Shown piece by piece: positions 20,756-31,085 of a stretch of DNA of 40,453 nucleotides (position 1 is the first letter of the stretch; every line of letters begins with the position of its first letter). This DNA comes from a virus, in IMG/VR virus record IMGVR_UViG_3300044612_000539, positions 1 through 40,453 of that record. One strand, 5' to 3'. Position numbers and translations under genes: made by a program. The notes under the pieces were generated by a model. That model saw nothing but the letters and a program-made list of their open reading frames with translations. It searched no databases and was not told where the DNA came from.

Positions 20756-22612
20756 ATGAATAAACGGCAAGAAGAAGCCGCCAAGACTAAAGCGAAGGTG
20801 CTTGGCTACATCACCCAAGGCTATACAGTCGAAGAAGCCATGAGGGCTGTCGGCAAATCGGTCAAACTCTGGGAGTACTACCGATCCACCGATAAAGAGT
20901 TCAAAGAGAACGCCGACAAGATTCGTGCCGCCAGAGTAACTAAGGGCCGTACCCAATCTGAGGAATCTCTCACCAAAGGTTTTCGTGATTTCCGCAAGGA
21001 GTACCTAGACTCCGAAACTTTCGACCACCAGATGAACATCATCGATCTACTGGAAGGTCGTGACCCAGCGTGGATCCACAGCTCCATGCAGTATGAAAAG
21101 GGTCGCCCACAATATGTCTTGGTCAATGTTCCACCTGAACACGCCAAGTCAATGACTACCTCGATTGACTACCCGGTCTACCGGATCTGTATGGATCCCA
21201 ATGTCCGAATCATGATTGTCTCGAAGAGTCAACAGAAGGCAACAGAATTTATCTACGCCATCAAGCAAAGACTTACCCACCCCGGCTGGCAAAAGCTACA
21301 ACTTGCCTACGCTGCTGGCTCTGGCTTCAAGTCTAAATCTGCTACATGGCAAGCAACACAAGTTTACCTCGGAGATGAACTCCGTGACTCCGACCAGAAA
21401 GACCCTACCCTTCAAGCCATTGGTATTGGAGGTCAGGTCTACGGTGCGAGAGCAGACCTGATTATTCTCGATGACTGCGTAACTATGAGTAACGCTCACG
21501 AGTATGAAAAACAGATTCGTTGGATCCAGCAAGAAGTTTTAACTCGTCTTGGGCCCACCGGAAAGCTTTTAGTTTTAGGAACCCGAGTGGATTCCATCGA
21601 CTTGTATAGGGAACTCCGTAACGGAGAACGCTACCCAACAGGTCAATCTCCGTGGACATACCTAGCCATGCCGGCGGTTCTTGAGTTCGGTGAAAGCCCG
21701 AACGACTGGAAAACCCTCTGGCCAAAATCAGACCGCCCATGGCAAGGTTCCGAAGAAGAACCAGATGAGAGTGGTTTATATCCTCGCTGGGATGGACACC
21801 ACCTTTCAATGCGTAGATCAGCTCTCGATCCGAAAACATGGTCGATGGTTTATCAGCAAGCAGATGTTGATGAAGATTCGACATTTAATGTCACCTGTGT
21901 AAAAGGCTCCGTAGATCGTATGAGAATGATCGGGCCTTTGGTTTCTGGAAACCCCGGACACCCAGAGGAGACAGAAGGATTTACCATCGTTGCAGGGCTT
22001 GACCCAGCAATCGTTGGTGATACAGCGGCCGTAGTAATGGCTATAGATCGCCGCCGTAAAAAGCGTTATGTACTTGATGCGGCAACTATTACTCGACCTT
22101 CGCCACAAGCGATCCGTGATCTCATCACAACATTTACTGATAAGTACAAACCTTCCGAATGGATGGTTGAACGAAACGCATTTCAGGGCTACCTGACACA
22201 AGATGAGAATCTACGGATGTGGTTAGCCAACCGTGGAGTGATGCTCCGGGAACATACAACATCTCGCAATAAGTGGGATGTCGGCTTCGGTGTGGCAGCT
22301 ATGGCACCTCTCTTTGGATCAGCAGATCCTCAAGGGAAGCACCGTAGAGATAATCTAATTCACCTTCCATCGGATAGAAACGAAGGCGTTAGATTACTAA
22401 TCGACCAACTTGTCACTTGGTCACCAGAGACAAAGAACAAAACTGACTTGGTTATGGCACTTTGGTTCTGTGAGATTCGTGCCAGAGAGATCTGTCAGTA
22501 CGGAGATTATGGTGGCAAGTTTATGAGAAATGAGTTTTTAACTCGATCAGACCAGAATCGTCAGATGGTTGTAAACCTAGACGAGTGGGCTGCTAGTAGA
22601 AGAATCGGTTAA
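20756..22612 (+). CDS. terL: Terminase large subunit with N-terminal helix-turn-helix-like extension
   Basis: A 618-residue protein. I choose the ATG at 20756 behind GAGGAATCC; a GTG at 20675 would lie in the hairpin array. An eight-codon frame (20733-20759) ends in an overlap with this ATG. Residues about 1-50 (AKVLGYITQGYTVEEAMRAVGKSVKLWEYY) resemble a DNA-binding helix-turn-helix of small terminases. Then come a Walker-A-like VPPEHAKSMT (about 123-132), Walker B LIILDDC (about 235-241), and a nuclease domain with GLDPAIVGDTA (about 415) and ERNAFQ (about 471). It packages DNA into proheads. No separate small terminase gene is seen nearby. Confidence 0.9.
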   Translation: MNKRQEEAAKTKAKVLGYITQGYTVEEAMRAVGKSVKLWEYYRSTDKEFKENADKIRAARVTKGRTQSEESLTKGFRDFRKEYLDSETFDHQMNIIDLLEGRDPAWIHSSMQYEKGRPQYVLVNVPPEHAKSMTTSIDYPVYRICMDPNVRIMIVSKSQQKATEFIYAIKQRLTHPGWQKLQLAYAAGSGFKSKSATWQATQVYLGDELRDSDQKDPTLQAIGIGGQVYGARADLIILDDCVTMSNAHEYEKQIRWIQQEVLTRLGPTGKLLVLGTRVDSIDLYRELRNGERYPTGQSPWTYLAMPAVLEFGESPNDWKTLWPKSDRPWQGSEEEPDESGLYPRWDGHHLSMRRSALDPKTWSMVYQQADVDEDSTFNVTCVKGSVDRMRMIGPLVSGNPGHPEETEGFTIVAGLDPAIVGDTAAVVMAIDRRRKKRYVLDAATITRPSPQAIRDLITTFTDKYKPSEWMVERNAFQGYLTQDENLRMWLANRGVMLREHTTSRNKWDVGFGVAAMAPLFGSADPQGKHRRDNLIHLPSDRNEGVRLLIDQLVTWSPETKNKTDLVMALWFCEIRAREICQYGDYGGKFMRNEFLTRSDQNRQMVVNLDEWAASRRIG

Positions 22613-22622
22613 AGGAGACTAA

Positions 22623-24395
22623 ATGCTTACTCCACAGGAAGTAGCAGCAAAGGTACAACGGCTAAAGCACCGTAACATGGATCGTGATCGCCGTATGTCC
22701 GATGTACTTGCTGTACGCCAAGGAAAGATGCAGGATGTTTTCTTTGGTCAATTCTCTGATGAATATCCAAAACCACTTATCGCAAACATGGTGGATATCG
22801 CAGCTCGTGACCTAGCGGAAGTCACAGCCCCACTCCCTGCAATCAACTGCTCTTCATCTAATATGACTAGCGACTCTGCAAGGCGTAAATCAGAGATCCG
22901 TACACGCATTGCAAACCATTATGCTAACAAATCAGACCTACAACTACAGTTCTATAAGGGTGCAGACTGGTATTACACCTATGGATTCTGTGCAGGTATT
23001 GTTGATATTGACTTTGAAACCGATACTCCACGCATTCGTTTGCTCGATCCATTCGGTCTTTACTATGACAAGGATCGATTCGGCAATGTAACTTGCGTTT
23101 CTCAAACCATTATCATGGATGTTGAGTCGATTATCTACCAGTATCCAGAGCATACAAACAAGATTAAGCAGAAGTATCGTGGGCAGAACGCCAATGTAGC
23201 GATGATTCGTTACCACGATAAGTACCAAGACATGATCTTTATCCCAGATCTTGACAATCTGGTTCTCTCAAATACCCCAAATGTCATCGGTCGAGTACTG
23301 GTTGACATTGCAGAACGCCCAACTGTTGACGGTCAAGCTCGTGGTCAGTTTGATGATGTGCTTCCAGTACAGATGGCTAAGGCTCGTTTTGCTCTTCTAC
23401 AACTAGAAGCAGCGAAGAAATCAGTAGAAGCACCGATTGCTATCCCACCAGATGTCCAAGAATTTGCTCTTGGCCCTGATGCATTGCTTCGTTCTAACAC
23501 TCCAGAAAGAATCCGCCGAGTTCCAATCGAACTTCCTAGCGGAGTATTCGCAGAATCATCTAATCTTGAACGAGAACTCCGCATGGGATCTCGTTATCCA
23601 GAAGGTCGTACAGGTCAGATCGATGCATCTATCGTTACTGGTCGTGGTGTACAGGCTCTTATGGGTGGTTTTGACTCACAGGTCAAGGCTGCACAAGCAG
23701 TATTCGCTAGATTCCTAATCAATCTCATCGGTATTGCATTTGAGGTAGACGAGAAAGTCTTCCCTAATGATCGAAAAGTTATTCGTGGAACCGATGACGG
23801 TACACCTTTCGAACTAAACTACACACCATCTCGTGACATCAAGGGTGATTACACCGTAGATGTTCAGTATGGTCTCATGGCTGGACTCGATCCTAATCGT
23901 GCAGCTATCTTCGGATTACAACTTCGTGGTGACAAACTCATCAGCCGTGATTTCCTACGCCGTAATCTTCCATTCTCTATCAATGTCACACAAGAAGAAC
24001 AAAAGGTTGATATCGAAGATCTTCGTGACTCTCTACGCAACGCCGTATCGCAATATGCAACGGCTATTCCAATGCTTGCAACACAAGGTGGCGACCCAAC
24101 AGAAGCGGTTAAACGAATCGCTGACATTATCCAAGGTCGTCAAAAGGGTGAAAGTTTGGAGCAGATTGTTTCTAAAGCATTTGCTCCGCAGGAACAGCCA
24201 GCGGCGACTGCGATGGCCCCCGGTGCTTCGCAACCATTACCCCCTGAAATGATGGGTATGGTTCCGGGAGCGGCCCCGGCCGCTGGCTCCCAAATGGTGG
24301 CTGGCCCCGGTCAGTTCTCAAGACGGACAGATCTAGCACAAGGTGGATCTCCGCAAATGTCACAACTATTAGCAGCCCTAACTGGGGCCGCTTAA
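22623..24395 (+). CDS. Portal protein
   Basis: A 590-residue protein directly after the terminase, behind AAAGGAGACTAA. The length, the helical-rich middle (YYDKDRFGNVTCVSQTIIMDVESIIYQY), the long central helix region (QVKAAQAVFARFLINLIGIAFEVDEKVF) and a Pro/Gly/Met-rich C-terminus (AATAMAPGASQPLPPEMMGM) are typical of phage portal proteins that form the dodecameric DNA gateway. Assignment rests on order, length and style more than a single motif. Confidence 0.8.
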   Translation: MLTPQEVAAKVQRLKHRNMDRDRRMSDVLAVRQGKMQDVFFGQFSDEYPKPLIANMVDIAARDLAEVTAPLPAINCSSSNMTSDSARRKSEIRTRIANHYANKSDLQLQFYKGADWYYTYGFCAGIVDIDFETDTPRIRLLDPFGLYYDKDRFGNVTCVSQTIIMDVESIIYQYPEHTNKIKQKYRGQNANVAMIRYHDKYQDMIFIPDLDNLVLSNTPNVIGRVLVDIAERPTVDGQARGQFDDVLPVQMAKARFALLQLEAAKKSVEAPIAIPPDVQEFALGPDALLRSNTPERIRRVPIELPSGVFAESSNLERELRMGSRYPEGRTGQIDASIVTGRGVQALMGGFDSQVKAAQAVFARFLINLIGIAFEVDEKVFPNDRKVIRGTDDGTPFELNYTPSRDIKGDYTVDVQYGLMAGLDPNRAAIFGLQLRGDKLISRDFLRRNLPFSINVTQEEQKVDIEDLRDSLRNAVSQYATAIPMLATQGGDPTEAVKRIADIIQGRQKGESLEQIVSKAFAPQEQPAATAMAPGASQPLPPEMMGMVPGAAPAAGSQMVAGPGQFSRRTDLAQGGSPQMSQLLAALTGAA

Positions 24396-24412
24396 ACGAA
24401 CAAGGAGGAAAT

Positions 24413-24559
24413 ATGTTCGGAGTCAAGAAAGGCAAAGTAGCCCCAGCACCAGTCAAGGGCCCTATTCAGGGTGCTTCGTCTGCAAAGGGAAAGTCTGCAA
24501 TGCAGAAGCTTGGTGAAACAGGCAAGCCAGCAAAAGCTGGTGGAAAGAAAGTTAGTTAA
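24413..24559 (+). CDS. Small basic protein, 48 aa
   Basis: The frame starts MFGVKKGKVAPAPVKGP behind a near-perfect AAGGAGGAAAT ribosome site and ends AKAGGKKVS. It is Lys/Gly/Ala rich and probably disordered. Small basic proteins beside the portal may bind packaged DNA or nucleate assembly. The strong ribosome site makes it likely to be a real gene despite its length. Confidence 0.6.
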   Translation: MFGVKKGKVAPAPVKGPIQGASSAKGKSAMQKLGETGKPAKAGGKKVS

Positions 24560-24581
24560 TAACGCTTAGAAAGGTCGGGCT

Positions 24582-24827
24582 ATGGATCACGATCAAGAGT
24601 TTGATGACATAGACGATATGTTTATCTTAGCCCGACCTGCTAAGAAGATAGATTTCCTTTACGCTTTTGTTGCATTGATGTACAGCATCAGCGTTTCATT
24701 TACAGAATTTTTCTCTCTTCTCTCAAGAATCGTACATTCACATTCCGTGAACGAAGCAAAGAAGCGTTATATGTGGGAGAAGTTGTCCAAGGATATTGAA
24801 AAAATGGAGGCTAAGAAAGATGGCTGA
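24582..24827 (+). CDS. Small hypothetical membrane-associated protein, 81 aa
   Basis: An acidic N-terminus (MDHDQEFDDIDDMF), a hydrophobic segment (FLYAFVALMYSISVSFTEFFSLL, about 25-47) and a charged C-terminal helix (AKKRYMWEKLSKDIEKME). ATG lies 22 bases after the previous stop. Role unknown; overlaps the next gene by eight bases. Confidence 0.55.
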   Translation: MDHDQEFDDIDDMFILARPAKKIDFLYAFVALMYSISVSFTEFFSLLSRIVHSHSVNEAKKRYMWEKLSKDIEKMEAKKDG

Positions 24828-25200
24828 GTACACAGGAAGACAAGCAGCTCAGTACATCCCGGGTGGAGCATACGGTGAGGGTTCAGAACTCATGGCATTG
24901 CAAACTGCACCGGGTGTAAACCTTGCAGCCTCTGAAGTTTCTGCTGAACAAATGGGTGCAGTTGCTAACGCTGTTCCAGTTCAGAGACCAACACTAAGTC
25001 TTACAACACCTAACCCAAACAAAGACATCGAAATTACAGATGGTGCATCGTTTGGCCCGGGTCGTGGCCCTGAAGTTTTACCAACTCCACCTTTGGCACA
25101 AGACCCAACTGCTCAACTGATCATGTCGCTGGCAGAACTGTATCCAGATCCAGATCTCACTCGACTTGCCCAGCGAATTAAGGCAGAGGGTCGTGCTTAA
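24820..25200 (+). CDS. Structural-module hypothetical protein, 126 aa
   Basis: Start ATG 24820 is preferred (GGAGGCTAAGAAAG upstream) over a TTG eight codons earlier. The sequence (MAEYTGRQAAQYIPGGAYGEGSEL..., then PRP-type linker and AQLIMSLAELYPDPDLTRLAQRIK) is mostly disordered with a C-terminal helix. Such proteins adjacent to giant virion proteins may be assembly partners. Its stop overlaps the next ATG by one base. Confidence 0.55.
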   Translation: MAEYTGRQAAQYIPGGAYGEGSELMALQTAPGVNLAASEVSAEQMGAVANAVPVQRPTLSLTTPNPNKDIEITDGASFGPGRGPEVLPTPPLAQDPTAQLIMSLAELYPDPDLTRLAQRIKAEGRA

Positions 25201-28200
25201 TGGCAGGAGTCGGCGGAGTTAAAGGTACAGGAAGTCTGCCGAGTGTAGTTGGAAACATTCCACTACCCGGAACTCCTGAATATGATGTTTACAGAAGGCA
25301 GCAAGAAAACCGCTACCTCAACCCACAATTTGCACAGCAAGTTGCTGGAATGGCAAAGGCATATCCAAATGCTTCGCCGGGTGTAGTTATAGGTCTTGCT
25401 AAATCTGGTGCAATTCCTTATGGAAACACAGCTACTGCTGCTGCAACCATGGATGGTGAAGCACTCATCGATCAACAGCGTGAAGCAGCTAAGGCTGCTG
25501 CTGCTAAGTTGCGTGAGCAGAACAAGACACCTAAGGGATCACCTGCCGACTTTCTTGCACCACTAACTCGTACAGCATTCATGCTTTTGTCTACACCATT
25601 CGAAATGCTTGAAGCAAGCGTTCGTAATGCTGTAGCAGGTAGACCATTTTCAAATACTTTTGACGAGACACAAACTGGTCAAGCACTTAATCAGTTCTTT
25701 AGAACTGGTCGTGTTGATGTCGGTACTGGTTTTCTTGGAACAGATGTAACCTCTGAAGTAGGTAAGGCACTCCTTGCAGCAAAGATTGCTGCTGGCCCAA
25801 AGATGAAGGGTGGAGTTCCTTGGACTTATTCCACAGGACTTACTCAAGCACTCTTTGACGATCCAGAAACTAAGGCTGCTAGAACTTTCCAAGCAGTATC
25901 TGGATTCGTACTTAACCTTGCTGCTGACCCATTGACTTATGTTCCCGGTGTTGGTTTACTCAAGATCGGTAAAGAAGCAGGTAAGTTTGGTGTAACACTT
26001 CGTATTGGCCCTAAGGCAGCAGCTCGTGCAGCCGAAGCCAAGAAGGCTCCAATCAAGGCTGTGGCTCGTGAAGCAGAAGAGACATTGCCAGAGCTTGCAA
26101 AGGTTCGTGCAGGTAAGAAGGCTGCATCTGGTGATCTTCGTATGCTCGAAGGTGACTTGATCAAACTTCAAGATGATTACCAAGCATTGCTTCCAGAGTT
26201 ATCTCGTAATCGAGATCTTGTATACCAAGCAAAGTGGGATTCAGATCTACTCGATGCTACCTATGGTGACCTCGCTGGAAAGCGTAACGATCTTTTCTCT
26301 GCTCTCAAGTCTGAGACTTCTCGATCTGAAGCACTCGTTGGAGATAAGCGTAAGGCTGAAGAGTTAATTGCATTCCGTCTTGAACTCAACAATGCTGGTC
26401 GTGCAGCAGAAGTTCAAAGCGTTCTTGATAAAGGTTTTGATGTAGTCACTCAGTCTGCTGAAACTCTTGTTCGTCAAGAGCAGTTGGCTCCCGGACTTAT
26501 CCACACAGTTGAAGAAGCAGCACTCAAGAAGGGTGCAAGAGCTGCAACTCAAGGTATCCGTGATGGTGCAGATGTTGTCGTTCGTGTTGCTGCAAAGCAG
26601 AAGCCACGACTTATCAAGTGGTCTGGTCTTATCAAGGCTGGAGATTCTCCACAGGCTACTCGAGTTGGTAACGAAATTGGATCCAATCTGATTGATGTTG
26701 GAACAGCAGCAGGTATCCAAGAAGCAAAACTTCAAAATGTTCTTGATGTTATCGATACACCGGGTGCAACACATGGAGATCTAGTAGCAGCAGCTCAACG
26801 AGCAGGTGTTACAGATCAGTTATATCTGGCTTATGAAAGATCAGGTATCCAAGGTTTTAGTAATGTTGGTGCAACTCGTGGTATGGGTGGTGGCGGATTC
26901 GCTTACTTCCCACGAACAGTTGATCCATTCGATGCTAAGTTGACAGACTTTGCTCGTCTTCAGGCTGATGCTATTGCATCTCCAGATGTTCGTGACTTTG
27001 GTCTACAGGCTGATACAACTCGCATGGGTATCACCCAACAGGTTCAAGGACTTACCGAAGCAGCGGCCACACCTCGACTTACTGTTCAGCAACAGATTGC
27101 TAACCTCGACACACAGATTTCTGAAGTCGAGAAGGTTAAGGTTTTACTTAACGAAGAATATACCAAGGCTAACAAGTCTTATCTTGATAACCTCAAGATG
27201 ATTGAAGATCGAATCAAGGAGCAAAAGGCTCTACTTGAAAAGATCACAGAGACTAAGGGTGCAGAACGACTAGCTCTTGAAGCAGAGTTTGGTTTGATGT
27301 CTGTTGGTGAGAAATCACTTCTCAATTATCAGCAAGCAGCCAAGGCATTCTTTGGCCCATTGGGTCAGAATGTTGCAAAGATGGTTGCTGTTCACTTTGG
27401 CCCAGATGACTTCTATGATGTCTGGCGAGCATTCAATGGCGATCTCACAGTAGATACAGCCAAGCGACTTGCTGCTGCTACATCTGAGAAGGAAGTTCTA
27501 CAGATCCTTGCTCGTGAAGCAGGTCTTGATATCTCAACAGGTACTCGTCTTGGTCTTGCTTCTCAGTCTCGTGCATTAGAGTTCAAGTCTGGAATCTATT
27601 CTCCAAACTCACTCAAGTTGCACCATGCATTATTTGAGAATTTCTTCCTTGATGTAACCGCTAAAGGTTTTGCCAAGGTTAAGGACAGTCCTCTAGGTCG
27701 ATTTGCACCTACTAAGAATTTGATCCATCTCGATGATGTTGATGAACTTGTTCGTCAGATGAATGACACATTGCCGTTCCTAAAGGCTTCTCCAAGTCTA
27801 CAAAAGGATTCAGTCAAAGCAATGATGTCTGCGACTACATCCACCGAAAGATTCAATATCTTCATCGACACGATCAAGTCATTGGTCAAAGAGAAGGCAC
27901 CGAATCTAACCGAAGAGCAGTTGAAACTTCTTGATGATGCAGCACGAGTATTCAAGAAGGAACAAGATGCTAACAGAAGGTTTTTGGCACAAGTTGATGG
28001 AAATACAGCCTCAACCGTTGAACACATCATCGATGGACAGAAGCTCAAACTTTCCCCACTTGACCCACTACTCGACTCTCAGTTGGCTAACTTTGTTAAA
28101 TGGCCTGACCTCGATGCCTTCCGCCAGATATCTGGAAAGACTCGCTTCCTCTCAAGGAATGCATCAGCCCAACAGTTCCGAGCAGTAAGCACAGATCTTT

Positions 28201-31085
28201 TCGATTCATTCTTCAAGCAGACAGTTCTTGTATATCGTGTCTCTTATGTTCTAAGAAACATTGGCGATATGCAGGTTCGTGCATACCTTGGTGGATCGTC
28301 AACATTGTTCAACCACCCATTGCAGTTTATCGGCATGATGCTTGGTAACCCAGCAGGTACAAGATCAAAGAAGTTCCTAAGTCAGTTCTCTCGATTCGAT
28401 AAGAATGTCTTCGGTACTCGCTTTGATGAACTTGCTAAAGAGGTAGACACAGCATCTTTCAAGGGTTCACTTCTATCCGATGCAGATCAGTTTGCAGCGA
28501 TGATGACTCGTGGTATGGGTATGGGTGTTGGTCAAGGAACTATGTCCTTGTCTCAAGCACTTCGTACTGGTATGCGATTCATTGACTCCACCGAAAAGGG
28601 ATTCAATCGTGCATGGGCTGGAGCAATCCTTCAGTACCGTGAATCATCTCTTGCTCGTCTAGCAGCAGGTGGACTCACAGGTGGCCTTCGTCAACCGGGT
28701 GGAGTATTCAAGCCTTGGTTCTCAGAAGCACCAGAGTTCATTATCAAGAAGCAAGCACAAGGTTTCGATCTATCTCGTGACTACTCACGAATCATTATCG
28801 ACTTCATGTTTGAAACAAAGCAAGGTCGACTACTTCGTGAACAGATTGCTAAGGTCGATGAGACTAATCGTGCATTGTTACTTTCACCTGATGAAGCAGT
28901 AGCCAAGAAGGCTATGGCTGCATACTTTGATACCGTCAATAAGGGTATCGATAACCTTGCAGCAGGTCGTCAAGAGCTTCGTGACTTCATCTCTGGTAAG
29001 CAGATCCGTGATATCAAGGGTGATGTACAGAAGTTCGATCCAAAGGGTACAACTGCTAAGGATGTATGGCTTGGTCGAATCCTCAAGGATTACCGCCAGA
29101 CTACAGATGTCTCATCTGCTATTGGTCAGTTGAAACTTCCTGCCGATGATATTCGTGCCGTTGCTTCTCTTCGTGGTCAATGGGATAAGGGTGCAAACCT
29201 ATTCTTCCGTCTATCTGCACAGCTTGAAAAGAGAGCAGCACTTGGCCCAGAGTTCCAGCAACAGTATTGGAACGGCGTAGCAGATAACTTCAACTTGCTA
29301 TCTAAGGCAGAAGCAGAAGATATTCTCAAAGTCGCAGAACGAGAACTTCGTGACATCAAGGTATTTGGTATCAAATCTGGTACCACTAACCCAGCGTTAG
29401 TTCGTATGCGTGAAGCAGTCAAAACACTTGATGATCGAGGTCTTACAAAGACTGATATCGATGCTATCGGTCAGCGTTATGCTGCCGATCAGGTTCGTAA
29501 ACTTTACTACGATGCAACTCGCCAGAAGCAGTATGCGGCTCAGTTCCGTTTGGTTGCACCGTTTATTCAAGCATGGGCAAACACCATTGGCGTATGGAGC
29601 AAGTTGATTACTAAGGATGTGGCTAACACATTCCGTCTTCAAGGTAAAGCTCGTACCTATAAGGCTGCTAATGCTTTTGAGTTCTTGACTCATCCAGAGA
29701 CTGGTGTTATCTACGAGTGGACTAACTCCAACTGGTCAGATCCATCACAAGGATTTATCTATAAGGATCCAACTTACGGAGATCCAAGATTTGTTATGCC
29801 ACTTGCTGGCAACATTCTTGGTGCAATGCTTGGAACAGTCACAGGTGAGAAAGTTCCGGGTATGCCGGTATCTCTCTCGATCCCATCTCTGAACCTTGCT
29901 TTCTCTAACGAGTTATTGCCGGGTGTAGGCCCTGCTATTCAGCTCTCCTTGGGTCGATATATCAAGGATCAGAACGGCTGGATTGCAGACCAACTACGAG
30001 ACATCATTTACCCATTCGGGGCCCCAGAGGGCAAGGTAGGTCTCATTGAGACTTTCACCCCAGCATGGGCTTCTCGTATTCTCTACGGCCTTGGTATGGA
30101 CTCCTATGAGGCAAAGAATGTCTCTACCCTTCGACCATTGATGGCATACCTTGCATCTACTGGTGAGTACGGAGACTTCCCTCTTGACGGTCAATCTCAG
30201 GCTAGATTGCTTGAAGATGCTGGTCGAGTCAACCGAGTCCTTGCCTTATGGCGTGGTATTACCCAGAACCTTTCTCCCGGAGCTATCTCTCCACAGATCC
30301 TTGCTAAAGACAAGGAAGGGGAGTTCCATGTACAGGCATTGATGTTCAATGACTTTATACAGATGAGAGCTAACAACCCAGATAGTTACGAACTAGCGGT
30401 TGCTAAGTGGGCAGAAAAGTATGGCTACAACGCATTGTTCTCATTGGTATCTGGAACTCGTGGTGGTATTACACCTACTGATGAAGCATGGCAGTTCTAT
30501 ACATCGAACCGTGATGATGCAAACCAGTTCCCAAATGCGTTTGCCCTCTTCTTCCCCGGTGGACAATACTCACAAGAGTTTGCAAAGTGGCAAGAACAGC
30601 GTGGACAGCGATTCCGTTTATCACCTGCCGAAATGCAGATGGAAGCGGCTCGATATGTTTACACGGCTCGTAAGGCTAAACTTCAACAAGATATGACAAC
30701 AGCCATTCAGCAAGGTGCAGAACCTAAGATGGCTAATCAAGTTTACTTGACGATGAAATCAGCACTCGATGATGAGTTTGGTGGACAACCAGACTTCAGA
30801 GCTGCTGGTGTTCCTCGTGAGACACTCGTCAAGGAAGTAACTGCTGCACTAGATAATCCAAAGTTTGCAGAGACTGAATCAGGTAAGGGCTTGGCTAAGT
30901 TCTTGCTATATCGTCAAGCAGCATTGGAATCTGTGGCACAAGCAGGATTCAAGACTCTTACTGGAAAGTCAGTAGCCAATGTGGCTGAATGGCTTAACCA
31001 ATCTGCTTATCAAGTTATCGCTGAACACCCAGAGTTCTCTGTAATGTACTGGCGTGTATTTGCTACCGAGACAGGAAATAGTTAA
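25200..31085 (+). CDS. Giant internal virion/DNA-ejection-type protein, 1961 aa
   Basis: This is by far the largest gene (5.9 kb). It has a Pro/Gly-rich start (LPGTPEYDVYRRQQENRYLN), long charged helices (about residues 280-420 and 640-700), a helical core (VSYVLRNIGDMQVRAYL, about 1010) and a C-terminal region with FIQAWANTIGVWSKLI (about 1455) and LNLAFSNELLPGVGP. No tape-measure or tail-tube genes exist in this genome, so by size and place between portal and capsid genes it probably is an ejected core protein, as in T7 gp16-like or N4-like virions. I see no polymerase or lytic motif. Function is inferred. Confidence 0.65.
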   Translation: MAGVGGVKGTGSLPSVVGNIPLPGTPEYDVYRRQQENRYLNPQFAQQVAGMAKAYPNASPGVVIGLAKSGAIPYGNTATAAATMDGEALIDQQREAAKAAAAKLREQNKTPKGSPADFLAPLTRTAFMLLSTPFEMLEASVRNAVAGRPFSNTFDETQTGQALNQFFRTGRVDVGTGFLGTDVTSEVGKALLAAKIAAGPKMKGGVPWTYSTGLTQALFDDPETKAARTFQAVSGFVLNLAADPLTYVPGVGLLKIGKEAGKFGVTLRIGPKAAARAAEAKKAPIKAVAREAEETLPELAKVRAGKKAASGDLRMLEGDLIKLQDDYQALLPELSRNRDLVYQAKWDSDLLDATYGDLAGKRNDLFSALKSETSRSEALVGDKRKAEELIAFRLELNNAGRAAEVQSVLDKGFDVVTQSAETLVRQEQLAPGLIHTVEEAALKKGARAATQGIRDGADVVVRVAAKQKPRLIKWSGLIKAGDSPQATRVGNEIGSNLIDVGTAAGIQEAKLQNVLDVIDTPGATHGDLVAAAQRAGVTDQLYLAYERSGIQGFSNVGATRGMGGGGFAYFPRTVDPFDAKLTDFARLQADAIASPDVRDFGLQADTTRMGITQQVQGLTEAAATPRLTVQQQIANLDTQISEVEKVKVLLNEEYTKANKSYLDNLKMIEDRIKEQKALLEKITETKGAERLALEAEFGLMSVGEKSLLNYQQAAKAFFGPLGQNVAKMVAVHFGPDDFYDVWRAFNGDLTVDTAKRLAAATSEKEVLQILAREAGLDISTGTRLGLASQSRALEFKSGIYSPNSLKLHHALFENFFLDVTAKGFAKVKDSPLGRFAPTKNLIHLDDVDELVRQMNDTLPFLKASPSLQKDSVKAMMSATTSTERFNIFIDTIKSLVKEKAPNLTEEQLKLLDDAARVFKKEQDANRRFLAQVDGNTASTVEHIIDGQKLKLSPLDPLLDSQLANFVKWPDLDAFRQISGKTRFLSRNASAQQFRAVSTDLFDSFFKQTVLVYRVSYVLRNIGDMQVRAYLGGSSTLFNHPLQFIGMMLGNPAGTRSKKFLSQFSRFDKNVFGTRFDELAKEVDTASFKGSLLSDADQFAAMMTRGMGMGVGQGTMSLSQALRTGMRFIDSTEKGFNRAWAGAILQYRESSLARLAAGGLTGGLRQPGGVFKPWFSEAPEFIIKKQAQGFDLSRDYSRIIIDFMFETKQGRLLREQIAKVDETNRALLLSPDEAVAKKAMAAYFDTVNKGIDNLAAGRQELRDFISGKQIRDIKGDVQKFDPKGTTAKDVWLGRILKDYRQTTDVSSAIGQLKLPADDIRAVASLRGQWDKGANLFFRLSAQLEKRAALGPEFQQQYWNGVADNFNLLSKAEAEDILKVAERELRDIKVFGIKSGTTNPALVRMREAVKTLDDRGLTKTDIDAIGQRYAADQVRKLYYDATRQKQYAAQFRLVAPFIQAWANTIGVWSKLITKDVANTFRLQGKARTYKAANAFEFLTHPETGVIYEWTNSNWSDPSQGFIYKDPTYGDPRFVMPLAGNILGAMLGTVTGEKVPGMPVSLSIPSLNLAFSNELLPGVGPAIQLSLGRYIKDQNGWIADQLRDIIYPFGAPEGKVGLIETFTPAWASRILYGLGMDSYEAKNVSTLRPLMAYLASTGEYGDFPLDGQSQARLLEDAGRVNRVLALWRGITQNLSPGAISPQILAKDKEGEFHVQALMFNDFIQMRANNPDSYELAVAKWAEKYGYNALFSLVSGTRGGITPTDEAWQFYTSNRDDANQFPNAFALFFPGGQYSQEFAKWQEQRGQRFRLSPAEMQMEAARYVYTARKAKLQQDMTTAIQQGAEPKMANQVYLTMKSALDDEFGGQPDFRAAGVPRETLVKEVTAALDNPKFAETESGKGLAKFLLYRQAALESVAQAGFKTLTGKSVANVAEWLNQSAYQVIAEHPEFSVMYWRVFATETGNS

